Of a stretch of 39,347 nt of DNA, positions 15,637 to 24,151 are shown piece after piece. The DNA is taken from NCBI GenBank assembly GCA_031287735.1, contig JAITSO010000008.1, positions 1 to 39,347 on the forward strand, read 5' to 3'. The stretch comes from Elusimicrobiota bacterium (GTDB lineage: Bacteria > Elusimicrobiota > Endomicrobiia > Endomicrobiales > Endomicrobiaceae). The first letter of the stretch is position 1, and every line of letters begins with the position of its first letter. The notes beneath the pieces were generated by a model. The model was not told the origin of the DNA and searched no databases. It saw only the letters and a list, made by a program, of their open reading frames with translations. The translations under genes and the position numbers were made by a program.

Positions 15637-18600
15637 GTGAAAATTCTTGCTTTATTTTCAGCATTATTTTTATTTAGTTTTTGTGACGTAGCTTTTGCAC
15701 AAGATACAATAAACAGTTGGGACATTATTAGAAGTTCTTATTCTCAAGCAGCAGACAATCAAACATTAACAATCGGTCAAGATATTACAGCAGATAGCAA
15801 TTCGTCCATACCAAATGCTGGTGATTGGAATTCAATAACTCTTGCCGGCAGCGAAACAGTAAGAACAATAGACGCCAATCAAAACTCAGGTTTTTCATTT
15901 AGCAAATCAGGGCAAACTTTAAATATAGAAGATTTGGTATTTACTAATTTTAAAAGTGATGGTGATGGTTCTGTTATTTTATCTGCAACAAATGGCTCTA
16001 AAATATCTATCATTCAAGCGACAGCCACTTTTAACAACAACTCATCACAAAACGGAGGGTCTGTTTCTTTATCTTTGACAACTTCTTTAGAAACTTCTGG
16101 GGCAATAGTCAGTTTTGCTTCCAATTCAGCTTCAACAGCTGGTGGTGCTCTTTTCGTCTCTGATAGCAATTTGAACTTTGGCAATTCCAAAATTGTATTT
16201 GAAGACAATTCGGCTGGAAGCCACGGTGGTGCTATTTATATAGGTGAAACATCTACTTTAAGTTTCGTAAACTCAAACTTAGTTTTTTCAAACAATATCG
16301 ACAGCAGCAACAATACTGCAGTTTATTTTAAAGACGATTCAAGCACGATGACAATTTCAGGTGGTTCAATAGAATTTTCAAGCAAATTAGACAATTGGAG
16401 GTTCACAAACAATTTAGAGTCAATAGATTTTAAACCACTAGAAATTAGATTTACGGCAAATTCGCACTCTAATGGTGTAAATGTCGCTATGATAGATTTT
16501 TCTGAAGTTGTTTTTAAAAGTTCTTTAACTTATACAACGGCAACAGGTAACACTTCTGCAAATAATGGAGGCTTTTTAAATCTCATAAATTCAGATTCAA
16601 TGTCTTTTACTTCTGGAATAAATTTTAGCAGCAATACAGCTGAAAACTTTGGTGGAGCTGTTTACTTAAACGATAAATCAAGCTTAATTTTTAACTCAAC
16701 AGCTAAATTTGACAGTAATATTTCCACGCATTCTGGTGGAGCAATTTATGCTGAAAATGGAAATTTAATTGAATTTAACGGAGATAAAGAGATAATTTTT
16801 GCAAATAACATCTCATCAGCCGGATTAGGTGGTGCTATTTTTGTAAAAGATTCCACTATAACTTTTAATGGTTTTGGAAATTTCAATACTAATGTAGCGG
16901 CAAGTTCCGGCGGAGCGGTTTATGCAGCAAGTGGAAGTTCTTTGTCATTTAATGCCACCGGAGGTGACATAATTTTTCAAGATAATAAAATAACCTATAC
17001 AGCTGAAGAAGTAGATACATCAAAACCTAATGATTTTTTCCTAGAAAGCAATGTTGTTTTAAATTTTTCTGGAAGTTCTAACACCGTTATTTCAGGTGGC
17101 ATTTTAAGTGCTAGCAATTCTTCAGACATAGTAATAAACAAAACAGGTATGGGTATTTTAGCTTTTGGCGGCGAAAATGAGATTTACGGTAAACTTAATA
17201 TTATGGAAGGTTCTCTAAGAATTTTACCTACCCTTGAAAGTGACGCTACCTTACATTCTAATATTTTCAAAGAAATGACCATTTCTAAAAACGCAAAATT
17301 TGATATGGCAAACGGTACAGTAACGATCGCAAATATAGAAAAACTTACCCTACAAGGTGACGATAATGACAGCAACTCTAGTGCTGTATTTGATGTTTGG
17401 CTTTATAAAGACAATGAGCGAAAAAACAACGATAAAGTAAACAGTTCAAGCGTAACCATAAACAATGCAATAGTGGAATTAAATATAGTAAACAAAGTAA
17501 AAATTGGTGTGTATAAAAATGTAGAATTTGAAATAATAACATCTACTTCTGATCAAAATTTGTACGTGGATTTAGATTCAATAAAAGCAAAAATTGTTAA
17601 CAATGATAAATTGAAAGTCGCAATTGTTACTGACGAAGCAAACAAAAACATAATTGCCTCTATAGCTGGCGAAAATAGTTCATGTTTTAGCACAATAGAC
17701 TATCTTTCTACAGATGAGCAAAACATAGCAAATGTTTTAGATAAATTGTCTGTAACGATAGATGAAAATTCGAAACTATTTAATTTGATAGATGAAGTCT
17801 GGGACGGCGAAAACGACGATTTAGAACCAAACAAATTGTTTCTTAGCCAAGCGTCAGGACATTTCCTATCAAATGTTATTAGAGGTACTGCTATGGGAAA
17901 TGAGTACAGAGATGTTTATCTTAAAATGTCAGGAATTCAAAACGATAGAGATAATTATTGGACACAAGCGATAGGCGGCAATGAGCAGTATGTAGCAAGT
18001 TCCTCATCGGCTTTTGTGCATCACAAAAACAATTCTTATGGAATAATGGCAGGTGCAGATAAGTATTTATTTAGCAATGTAAGAATAGGTTTGTTTGGAA
18101 AATACGCAAAAAACTCTATAACAGAAGGTGGAAGTGCAGCTGATATTGACAGTATTGGCGGTGGAATTTATGCCGGCTTTTTTGGCCGGTTATTTGAATT
18201 AAAAGCATTAGTTTCACAAATGAACAACAAGTACGACACAAGCCGAAACATAAACATTTACAGCAAATATCTTGAAGGAAACACAGCAAACGCAAACTTT
18301 ACAGGGTCATCTTTTGGCGCAGACGTTGAAGCAGCAGTTAAATTAGACTTAGGAAAAAATATAATTTTGTCATATTTTACAGGTGTTGAGCTAAAAGACA
18401 TCACTTACGAAAGCTTTAAAGAAAGCGGTGCTTACCCTCTCGCACTCTATGTAAAAGATGATGCACGTTATGTTAGAAATACAGCACGATTTGGCGGGCG
18501 CATAATGTACAGCAACAATAATAACTTTTGCTTTTATTGGCATATTGAAGGTTTGTATTTACTAAAAGGCGAAAGTGTGGATTTAAAAACTTCACTTATT

Positions 18601-18921
18601 GCAGATGATAACAACTTTCAATTTGTCAGTAATGGTATTGACGGAAACAAAGAAAAAGTTTTTTCAATGAATGTTGGTTTTGGAATTTCACAAAATGTAA
18701 CTGAAAATCTAAAACTATATCTAACCGGTTCTTGCTATGGTGCATTGGGCTATAAAAACATAAACGGTGTATTGGGTATAAATTATGCTGTAGGCGGTGC
18801 AAAAGCAAGAAAAGAGTCGCAAGATAAACTAAACCAAAACACTGATGATGAGGATTTGCAAAAAAACAATTCTTTCAACCAAACTATGCCTCCCATACAA
18901 AATTTTTACTGGGCGTTTTAA
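15637..18921 (+). CDS. Autotransporter with POMP-like GGAI/V repeats and beta-barrel
   Basis: A 1094-residue surface protein. A signal peptide (residues 1-21) starts at a GTG with GGAGG nine bases before it. The passenger (about 22-770) carries about nine repeats of the chlamydial polymorphic-membrane-protein style, with FxxN followed by GGAhY, for example FSSNTAENFGGAVY, FDSNISTHSGGAIY and FEDNSAGSHGGAIY. These form a right-handed beta-helix that is displayed outside. From about residue 773 (YWTQAIGGNEQY) a beta-barrel domain of about 320 residues begins, matching the autotransporter translocator. After the predicted last strand (GVLGINYAVGG) a charged ~40-residue tail follows and ends in FYWAF. 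It sits between pyrG (17 bp) and tmk (3 bp), so it is probably co-transcribed with housekeeping genes. Ligand unknown. Confidence 0.92.
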   Translation: MKILALFSALFLFSFCDVAFAQDTINSWDIIRSSYSQAADNQTLTIGQDITADSNSSIPNAGDWNSITLAGSETVRTIDANQNSGFSFSKSGQTLNIEDLVFTNFKSDGDGSVILSATNGSKISIIQATATFNNNSSQNGGSVSLSLTTSLETSGAIVSFASNSASTAGGALFVSDSNLNFGNSKIVFEDNSAGSHGGAIYIGETSTLSFVNSNLVFSNNIDSSNNTAVYFKDDSSTMTISGGSIEFSSKLDNWRFTNNLESIDFKPLEIRFTANSHSNGVNVAMIDFSEVVFKSSLTYTTATGNTSANNGGFLNLINSDSMSFTSGINFSSNTAENFGGAVYLNDKSSLIFNSTAKFDSNISTHSGGAIYAENGNLIEFNGDKEIIFANNISSAGLGGAIFVKDSTITFNGFGNFNTNVAASSGGAVYAASGSSLSFNATGGDIIFQDNKITYTAEEVDTSKPNDFFLESNVVLNFSGSSNTVISGGILSASNSSDIVINKTGMGILAFGGENEIYGKLNIMEGSLRILPTLESDATLHSNIFKEMTISKNAKFDMANGTVTIANIEKLTLQGDDNDSNSSAVFDVWLYKDNERKNNDKVNSSSVTINNAIVELNIVNKVKIGVYKNVEFEIITSTSDQNLYVDLDSIKAKIVNNDKLKVAIVTDEANKNIIASIAGENSSCFSTIDYLSTDEQNIANVLDKLSVTIDENSKLFNLIDEVWDGENDDLEPNKLFLSQASGHFLSNVIRGTAMGNEYRDVYLKMSGIQNDRDNYWTQAIGGNEQYVASSSSAFVHHKNNSYGIMAGADKYLFSNVRIGLFGKYAKNSITEGGSAADIDSIGGGIYAGFFGRLFELKALVSQMNNKYDTSRNINIYSKYLEGNTANANFTGSSFGADVEAAVKLDLGKNIILSYFTGVELKDITYESFKESGAYPLALYVKDDARYVRNTARFGGRIMYSNNNNFCFYWHIEGLYLLKGESVDLKTSLIADDNNFQFVSNGIDGNKEKVFSMNVGFGISQNVTENLKLYLTGSCYGALGYKNINGVLGINYAVGGAKARKESQDKLNQNTDDEDLQKNNSFNQTMPPIQNFYWAF

Positions 18922-18924
18922 ATC

Positions 18925-19650
18925 ATGGAAAACAAAGGAAAGTTTATTGCAATCGAGGGCGGGGATAGAGTAGGTAAAAGTACTCAAGCTGAGCTTTTAA
19001 AGCAATACCTTATTGAAAAAGGTTTTGACGTAATTTTGACGAGAGAACCCGGCGGTGTTTCTCTAGCAGAAAAGATAAGAAACCTCCTTTTAGATCCTGA
19101 AGAAAAACATATAGATCCTTTAAGTGAACTTTTTCTATACGAAGCAGCACGAGTTCAACATATGAAAAACGTCATTTTGCCGGCTTTAGACGAAAATAAA
19201 GCAGTTATCTGCGATAGATTTACGCTTTCTACAATAGCCTACCAGGGAGCTGGTAGGGGAATAAGTTTAGAGCTTATAGAAAATTTTAACAAAGCAGCAA
19301 GCTTTGGCAAATTCCCGACTTTGACAATTTGCATAGATGCTGATCCGAAAAAAATGCTAAAAAATGTGCCAAGCACAGCGTCACGTAAACACACTATAGA
19401 TAAAATATCTAAATCAGCGATAGACCTAGTCCCGAAAACCCAGAAAGAAACAGCAAATTTAATAAAATACGGAAGCAAATTTGACAGAATTGAGCTCGAA
19501 AATTTGCAATTTCACATAAGAGCCCGCAAGGAATTTTTAGAGCAAGCGCGAAAGCATCCTAACGAAATAAAAGTTGTAAAAAGACAACGCTCTATACCGG
19601 GAACACGTGATAAAATTAAAAAAATAGTAGATGCTGTTTTGGGTCTATAA
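18925..19650 (+). CDS. tmk: Thymidylate kinase with an extra ~35-40 residue insertion
   Basis: Phosphorylates dTMP to dTDP. Walker A GGDRVGKST is at residues 12-20, the dTMP-contact TREPGG at 39-44, and the catalytic DRFTLSTIAYQGAGRG at 97-112. Normal enzymes are about 205-215 residues; this has 241 because a basic, serine/threonine-rich stretch lies between the DADPKKM strand (138-144) and KFDRIE (185-190), where other kinases have the short LID loop. The insertion contains RKHTIDKISKSAIDLVPKTQ. The start is three bases after the autotransporter stop and the stop is followed two bases later by the delta-prime gene, so the three form one transcript. A remaining catalytic function is likely. 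Confidence 0.93.
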   Translation: MENKGKFIAIEGGDRVGKSTQAELLKQYLIEKGFDVILTREPGGVSLAEKIRNLLLDPEEKHIDPLSELFLYEAARVQHMKNVILPALDENKAVICDRFTLSTIAYQGAGRGISLELIENFNKAASFGKFPTLTICIDADPKKMLKNVPSTASRKHTIDKISKSAIDLVPKTQKETANLIKYGSKFDRIELENLQFHIRARKEFLEQARKHPNEIKVVKRQRSIPGTRDKIKKIVDAVLGL

Positions 19651-19652
19651 AG

Positions 19653-20609
19653 ATGTTAAAAAATATACTTGGACAAAAAAAAGTTAAGCAAATTCTTTCC
19701 GGCCAAATAAAAAACAATAAATTCGCTCATGCGTATATTTTTACTGGCGAAGATGGCATAGGAAAAAAGACCGTTGCATTTGAATTTGCCAAAATTTTAA
19801 ATTGCAAAACTAATGATTTTTTAGAAACAGATGCTGGGGCTTGCGGTCGGTGCGAAACATGTTTGAAAATATCAAAAAATTCTTTTGCAGATTTTCATTT
19901 TATTGATTTTAAGAAACAACTAGATATCAATAAAAAAGCTCCAAAAAAAACAGAGTCTATTTTAATAGGTACTATCCGAATAATACAAGAATGGCTATGT
20001 TTAAAAACCAATGAGGGCAAATACAAGTTTTGCATCATAGACCCTGCCGACAAATTAGGAAAGGATGCTGCAAATGCACTGCTTAAAATGCTTGAAGAAC
20101 CGACGAAAAACACAGTAATAATTTTAATCGCAAAACACAAAGATTCCATTATACGCACAATCATTTCGCGCTCGCAAGTTTTGTTTTTCCAACCTCTTTG
20201 CGAGGAAGATATCATAAATTGGTTAATTCTAAATCACTCTTTAGATTTTGACAAAGCACGTGAAATTGCACGTTTAAGTGAAGGCAGTATAGAAAAGGCA
20301 ATTGCTATTGCAAGTGACACTGAAGCAGATGGCGTACTTATATGGCAAAAATTTAAAAGTGGAAATTTATATATTTCAGACGCTCTGAAAATTTCAAAAA
20401 ATATTTCAGCAAAAGAACGAGCACATGTTTTAAAATGCATTGACGCTATAACCGCTTGCGTAAAAAATGATTTCAGATCACATCCTAAAGTCTATTCTCA
20501 ATTAATTAAATTTTTAATAGATGCTAAATCCAAATTGCAACAAAATGCCAATATACAAATAGTGTTAGACAATCTATTCTCATATTTATCAACTGTTTAT
20601 AGAAACTAA
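19653..20609 (+). CDS. holB: DNA polymerase III delta-prime subunit (clamp loader)
   Basis: A 318-residue AAA+ clamp-loader subunit. The N-terminus reads LGQKKVKQILSGQI and YIFTGEDGIGKKTVAFEFAK, a P-loop at about residues 32-39 followed by a zinc module (C49, then CGRCETC around residues 66-72). The Walker B area KFCIIDPADKLGKDAANALLKMLEEP and the arginine-containing TIISRSQVLFFQPL are typical of DnaX/HolB proteins. HolB differs from DnaX in length and in the altered Walker B, which fits here. It is adjacent to tmk, a frequent arrangement in bacteria. It loads the beta clamp onto primed DNA during replication. Confidence 0.9.
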   Translation: MLKNILGQKKVKQILSGQIKNNKFAHAYIFTGEDGIGKKTVAFEFAKILNCKTNDFLETDAGACGRCETCLKISKNSFADFHFIDFKKQLDINKKAPKKTESILIGTIRIIQEWLCLKTNEGKYKFCIIDPADKLGKDAANALLKMLEEPTKNTVIILIAKHKDSIIRTIISRSQVLFFQPLCEEDIINWLILNHSLDFDKAREIARLSEGSIEKAIAIASDTEADGVLIWQKFKSGNLYISDALKISKNISAKERAHVLKCIDAITACVKNDFRSHPKVYSQLIKFLIDAKSKLQQNANIQIVLDNLFSYLSTVYRN

Positions 20610-20760
20610 AACAGAATTTTAGATTAAAAATTTTATTTATAGCGGGCAAAAAATTTGATTTATATTATAAAAATTTTTAGCATTTGCACTGCTTCTTAAC
20701 GTTATTTAAGTGTTTTAACCACTGTCTGCAAAACATTCTAAACAAAAACTGGAGGTACAA

Positions 20761-20934
20761 ATGAAACTACATCTGATTAAAAGAAATAAGGGACAGGGAA
20801 TGGTGGAATATATTTTGATAATCGCTGTAGTGGTTGGAATAATTTTTGCTACTTACAAATTATTTGGTTCAAGAGTTAAGGAACAGTTTCAAAAAGCCGC
20901 TGACACAGTCCAAACTGCTGATGAGGAAATATAG
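20761..20934 (+). CDS. Flp-type pilin, 57 aa
   Basis: A 57-codon frame that begins at 20761 with CTGGAGG nine bases before the ATG. A short basic leader (KLHLIKRNKGQG) is followed by MVEYILIIAVVVGIIFATYK. This leader, glycine, hydrophobic helix and the invariant glutamate five residues after the cut are the pattern of Flp/Fap pilins, cut by TadV-type prepilin peptidase. The end is hydrophilic (FQKAADTVQTADEEI). The size, about 57, matches Flp pilins. It stands four bases before cpaB and shares its transcript, which supports the call. It would assemble into an adhesive pilus or a secretion pseudopilus. Confidence 0.85.
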   Translation: MKLHLIKRNKGQGMVEYILIIAVVVGIIFATYKLFGSRVKEQFQKAADTVQTADEEI

Positions 20935-20938
20935 CTGA

Positions 20939-21754
20939 ATGGACAAAAAACCTCTTGTGTATGCCTCTATTTGTGCTGCTTTTTCTGTTTTTTTTGCATA
21001 CATTTGCATACATAGTCTAAAAACTACAACAAATGAAAAGAGAGAAGTATCTAGCGTTGTTATTGCAGATAAAAAAATACAAGCTGGAACACTGATTTTA
21101 AAAAACATGCTTTCCGAAAAACAAATCCCAAAAGAATACATTCAACCGAAAGCTTTTAGTTCTATAAAAGAGCTATTCGGACCAGATGGCAATGCTCTTT
21201 ACACAACATTAGCAACTGTTGAAGTGTCGGAACAAGTTTTGCTTACAAAAGTCGCTAAATCTGGCGAGCTAGGCGAAATACTCGCTTTAATTCCAGAAGG
21301 GAAAAAGGCAATTCCAGTTAAATTTAGTGAGTCAAATTCTGTAATTTTAAAGCCGGGAGTAAAAATAGATATTTTCGCTATTATAGATAGCATCGATATT
21401 AACAAGGAACGCCGACAACACATTGTTTTGATAGCTCAAAATATATTGGTGTTGGCAGTTGGAGATAATTTTTTAGGAATGCAGAAACAAACATCTTCAA
21501 GGGATACGTCACAAGACACCACAGTAACTTTATCCGTATCAGATAAAGAAGCCCAAAAAATTCTCATAGCTGGCCAAAGTGGACATTTAAAATATGTAGT
21601 GCGTCCTTCCGGTTCTGACGGAACAGTTGAAGCAGACCCTATGAAACTATCTGCAATTATTGAAGGCGAAACATCAAAACCTGCTACAAATAAAAACAAT
21701 ACAGCCCAAAAAGAAATAATAGAAATCCTAAAAAATTATACTAGTTCAGATTGA
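20939..21754 (+). CDS. cpaB: CpaB/RcpC-type Flp pilus assembly protein
   Basis: A 271-residue protein with one N-terminal membrane segment (residues 6-26) followed by a SAF-type domain with VVIADKKIQAGTLILKNML and a second part with GKKAIPVKFSESNSVILKPG followed by VKIDIFAIID, and a long hydrophilic tail. This is the layout of CpaB/RcpC, an inner-membrane-anchored periplasmic protein of the tight-adherence (Tad) pilus that works with the secretin. It starts four bases after the Flp pilin stop. No secretin (CpaC), ATPase (CpaF) or TadB/TadC gene follows: an unrelated M16 gene comes next. So this is a minimal pair whose partners must be elsewhere or lost. Confidence 0.88.
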   Translation: MDKKPLVYASICAAFSVFFAYICIHSLKTTTNEKREVSSVVIADKKIQAGTLILKNMLSEKQIPKEYIQPKAFSSIKELFGPDGNALYTTLATVEVSEQVLLTKVAKSGELGEILALIPEGKKAIPVKFSESNSVILKPGVKIDIFAIIDSIDINKERRQHIVLIAQNILVLAVGDNFLGMQKQTSSRDTSQDTTVTLSVSDKEAQKILIAGQSGHLKYVVRPSGSDGTVEADPMKLSAIIEGETSKPATNKNNTAQKEIIEILKNYTSSD

Positions 21755-21815
21755 TCTTGGGGTTTTTCATATTTAGTTTTTAAGCGTATTCATTTGAAAT
21801 ACCTGCGGAGGTGAA

Positions 21816-23036
21816 ATGAAAAGTTGGAATCTGAGCAATAACATTAAAGTGGTTTTTAAGGAAACCAACGGCATGGATGCGTGCTCTGTTAAGCTTGCTA
21901 GCTCTGTATCAGTAATAAACGAAGAAGTGCAAAACGCGGGTGTTTCTTATTTGACGGCAACACTTATGGGGAAATCCACTAAAAGTCGTACGTCTAAAGT
22001 TCTTGCAAACGACATAGACAACATCGGAGCAGATTTATATGGCACGGCTGAATATGATATGTCGCTTTTTAACGTAAGTTGTCTCAGTCAATATTTTGAC
22101 AAGTCGGCTGAAATTCTTTCCGATATAATTTTAAATCCTGATTTCAAAGAGCAAGAATTAACTTTTGAAAAGCAAAACGTATTGGCATCTTTAACAGCAC
22201 GCAAAGACAGTATTGGTGCCACAGCTTTGGATGAGTTTTTAAAGTTATTTTATAAAAGTGATCCTTATTCAAACCCCGTGATAGGAAATCACAAAAGCGT
22301 AGAAAAAATTACAATTCAAGATTTAAATGATTGGCATAAACATTCTTATAATAGTGAAAGTATTTTGCTTTCTGTCGTAGGAAATTTAAAAGAAGATGTT
22401 GTCCACAAAACTTTGGAAAAATGTTTTGGAAGCATCCCAAAATGCACGAAAATTAAACAAGCTAAAATTCCACCTGTTTTTTCAGAAAGCATAAAAAACG
22501 AAGTCGACGGAAAATTTAATCAAGCTTATATTTATCTAGGTTTTACAGCTCCAAAGTGTTTGAGCAAATACTCAGTGCCATTAAAACTTGCAAGTGCTGT
22601 TTTAGGCGGCAGGATGACAAGTAGACTTTTTGTAGAACTTAGAGAAAAGCTTGGGCTTGCCTATGAAGTAAGTGCTGTTTATCCATCGCGCAAAGAAGAA
22701 AGTTATTTTGCAATTTATATAGGTCTTGATAAAAAAAACATAGAGCTTACTTTAAACAAAATTAACGAGATTTTAAAAAATTTTTGTTCAGCTGAAATTT
22801 CACAACAAGAATTGAAAGATACAAAAAACTATATGAAAGGTCTTTACATAATGGATAGACAAACTGTTGGCAAACAATCTTATTATTATGTTTGGCGTGA
22901 AATTATAGGTCAAGGCTATCAATACGATGCACAATATCTTGAAAATATAGAAAACGTTACAACGCGTGAGATTGTTGACATCGCAAATAAAACTTTCAAT
23001 TCTCCTTCTGTAACAGTAGTTATAAATCCTAAATGA
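21816..23036 (+). CDS. M16-family peptidase homologue without the HxxEH zinc motif
   Basis: A 406-residue two-domain M16B-type fold. The expected N-terminal zinc motif HxxEH sits at GVSYLTATLMGKST (42-55), where Y45, A48 and T49 replace His, Glu and His, so this subunit cannot bind catalytic zinc. The C-terminal domain keeps the arginine/tyrosine feature in SRLFVELREKLGLAYEVSAVYP at about residues 269-290, the part that contributes to substrate binding in the partner subunit. Many bacteria pair an active and an inactive M16B protein in one operon; no active partner is in view. RBS GGAGG precedes the ATG. It may be a partner for an M16 protease elsewhere or have gained another role. Confidence 0.88.
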   Translation: MKSWNLSNNIKVVFKETNGMDACSVKLASSVSVINEEVQNAGVSYLTATLMGKSTKSRTSKVLANDIDNIGADLYGTAEYDMSLFNVSCLSQYFDKSAEILSDIILNPDFKEQELTFEKQNVLASLTARKDSIGATALDEFLKLFYKSDPYSNPVIGNHKSVEKITIQDLNDWHKHSYNSESILLSVVGNLKEDVVHKTLEKCFGSIPKCTKIKQAKIPPVFSESIKNEVDGKFNQAYIYLGFTAPKCLSKYSVPLKLASAVLGGRMTSRLFVELREKLGLAYEVSAVYPSRKEESYFAIYIGLDKKNIELTLNKINEILKNFCSAEISQQELKDTKNYMKGLYIMDRQTVGKQSYYYVWREIIGQGYQYDAQYLENIENVTTREIVDIANKTFNSPSVTVVINPK

Positions 23037-23053
23037 AATTTTAAAGAGAAAAA

Positions 23054-23482
23054 ATGAAAAAAATTCTTATTATAAATGGACCCAATATAAATTTGCTTGG
23101 AAAACGCGAACCTGCAATTTATGGCAATTTTTCTTTGCAAGATATTGAAAATAAAGTCTATTCGCTTGCAAAACAGCTTGTGGTTGAAGTTGAATTTTTC
23201 CAGTCTAATTGCGAGGGAAAAATTGTAGACAAAATCCAAGGAGCAGCAAAAGAAATTTCGTCAATAATTATAAATCCGGCAGCGTTTACTCACACGTCAA
23301 TAGCTATAAGAGATGCTCTTTGTGCACTAAATTTGCCGATAATAGAAGTGCATGTGTCAAATATTTACGCAAGAGAAGAATTTAGACATAAATCTTTTGT
23401 TGCACCAGTTGCCGTCGGTCAAATTACTGGGTTAGGTGTAGATGGATATTTATTTGCTCTACAAAAACTTTCATCTCTTTAG
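23054..23482 (+). CDS. aroQ: 3-dehydroquinate dehydratase, type II
   Basis: Third step of the shikimate pathway. The 142-residue length is typical for type II. The N-terminus IINGPNINLLGKREPAIYG holds the catalytic tyrosine (Y23) and arginine, FQSNCEGKIVDKIQ the conserved segment with glutamate, INPAAFTHTSIAIRDAL the substrate loop, and EVHVSNIYAREEFRHKS the histidine and arginine. It starts 17 bp after the M16 gene in the same transcript direction and precedes the Sua5-like gene by 47 bp. Nothing unusual was seen. Confidence 0.95.
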   Translation: MKKILIINGPNINLLGKREPAIYGNFSLQDIENKVYSLAKQLVVEVEFFQSNCEGKIVDKIQGAAKEISSIIINPAAFTHTSIAIRDALCALNLPIIEVHVSNIYAREEFRHKSFVAPVAVGQITGLGVDGYLFALQKLSSL

Positions 23483-23529
23483 AACACACAATGTTTTTTG
23501 TCAGATTTTGTTTTAGAAAAAAGTAAAAA

Positions 23530-24144
23530 ATGAAAAAAGCAATTGAAATTTCAACAAGAAAGAAAGACGCTCATAAAATAACCGCAAAAGTACTAAAAAA
23601 CGGCGGTATTGCCATTATCCCTACAGAAACAGTTTATGGGTTCGCGGCAAGTGCTTTTAATACTTCAGCCATGGAAAGAATTTATGAGGTTAAAGGAAGA
23701 GATTACAAAAAGCCTTTAATAATAATGGCTGCAAATATAGAAGCATTAAAAATTCTTGTAAACATTTCAGATAAAGTATTAAAAATTGCCAGCCATTTTT
23801 GGCCAGGACAGTTAACACTAATACTTCCGACAACTGAAATAGGGAAGATACTTTCTGGCGGAAAAAGCAATTTGGGCGTTAGGATCCCAAATTCTAATTT
23901 TATGCTTAGTTTTTTAAGAGAAATAAAAATTCCCATTTGGACTACTTCAGCAAATATTTCAGGGCGTGAAAGCATAAAAGATGCTTCCGAAATTTATAAT
24001 TTTGAAACAAATGTAGACATTGTTGTAAACGGAGGAAAGTGCAAATTTTCTTTTGAGTCTACTGTCGTGGATATGGTGGCATACCCTTATACAATTATCC
24101 GCAAAGGTTGCTTGGATACGGGTAAAATCTTGAAGTTTTTATAA
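23530..24144 (+). CDS. Threonylcarbamoyl-AMP synthase (Sua5/YrdC family)
   Basis: A 204-residue YrdC-domain protein. The fold is shown by GGIAIIPTETVYGFAASAF, the KGRDYKKPLIIMA strand with the lysine, FWPGQLTLILP, LGVRIPNSNFMLSFL and TTSANISG, all in the order expected. The enzyme makes threonylcarbamoyl-AMP from threonine, bicarbonate and ATP, the first step of the t6A37 modification of ANN-decoding tRNAs. The length matches the short single-domain form (TsaC), and lacks the Sua5 C-terminal domain. The cinA gene begins seven bases after its stop, indicating one transcript. tsaD, tsaB and tsaE are not in the window. Confidence 0.92.
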   Translation: MKKAIEISTRKKDAHKITAKVLKNGGIAIIPTETVYGFAASAFNTSAMERIYEVKGRDYKKPLIIMAANIEALKILVNISDKVLKIASHFWPGQLTLILPTTEIGKILSGGKSNLGVRIPNSNFMLSFLREIKIPIWTTSANISGRESIKDASEIYNFETNVDIVVNGGKCKFSFESTVVDMVAYPYTIIRKGCLDTGKILKFL

Positions 24145-24151
24145 ATTGATT

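Noticed and set aside
20610-20760. A promoter for the pilin gene in the 150-bp spacer
   Set aside because: TATATT and TATAAA boxes occur, but none has a -35 hexamer at correct spacing.
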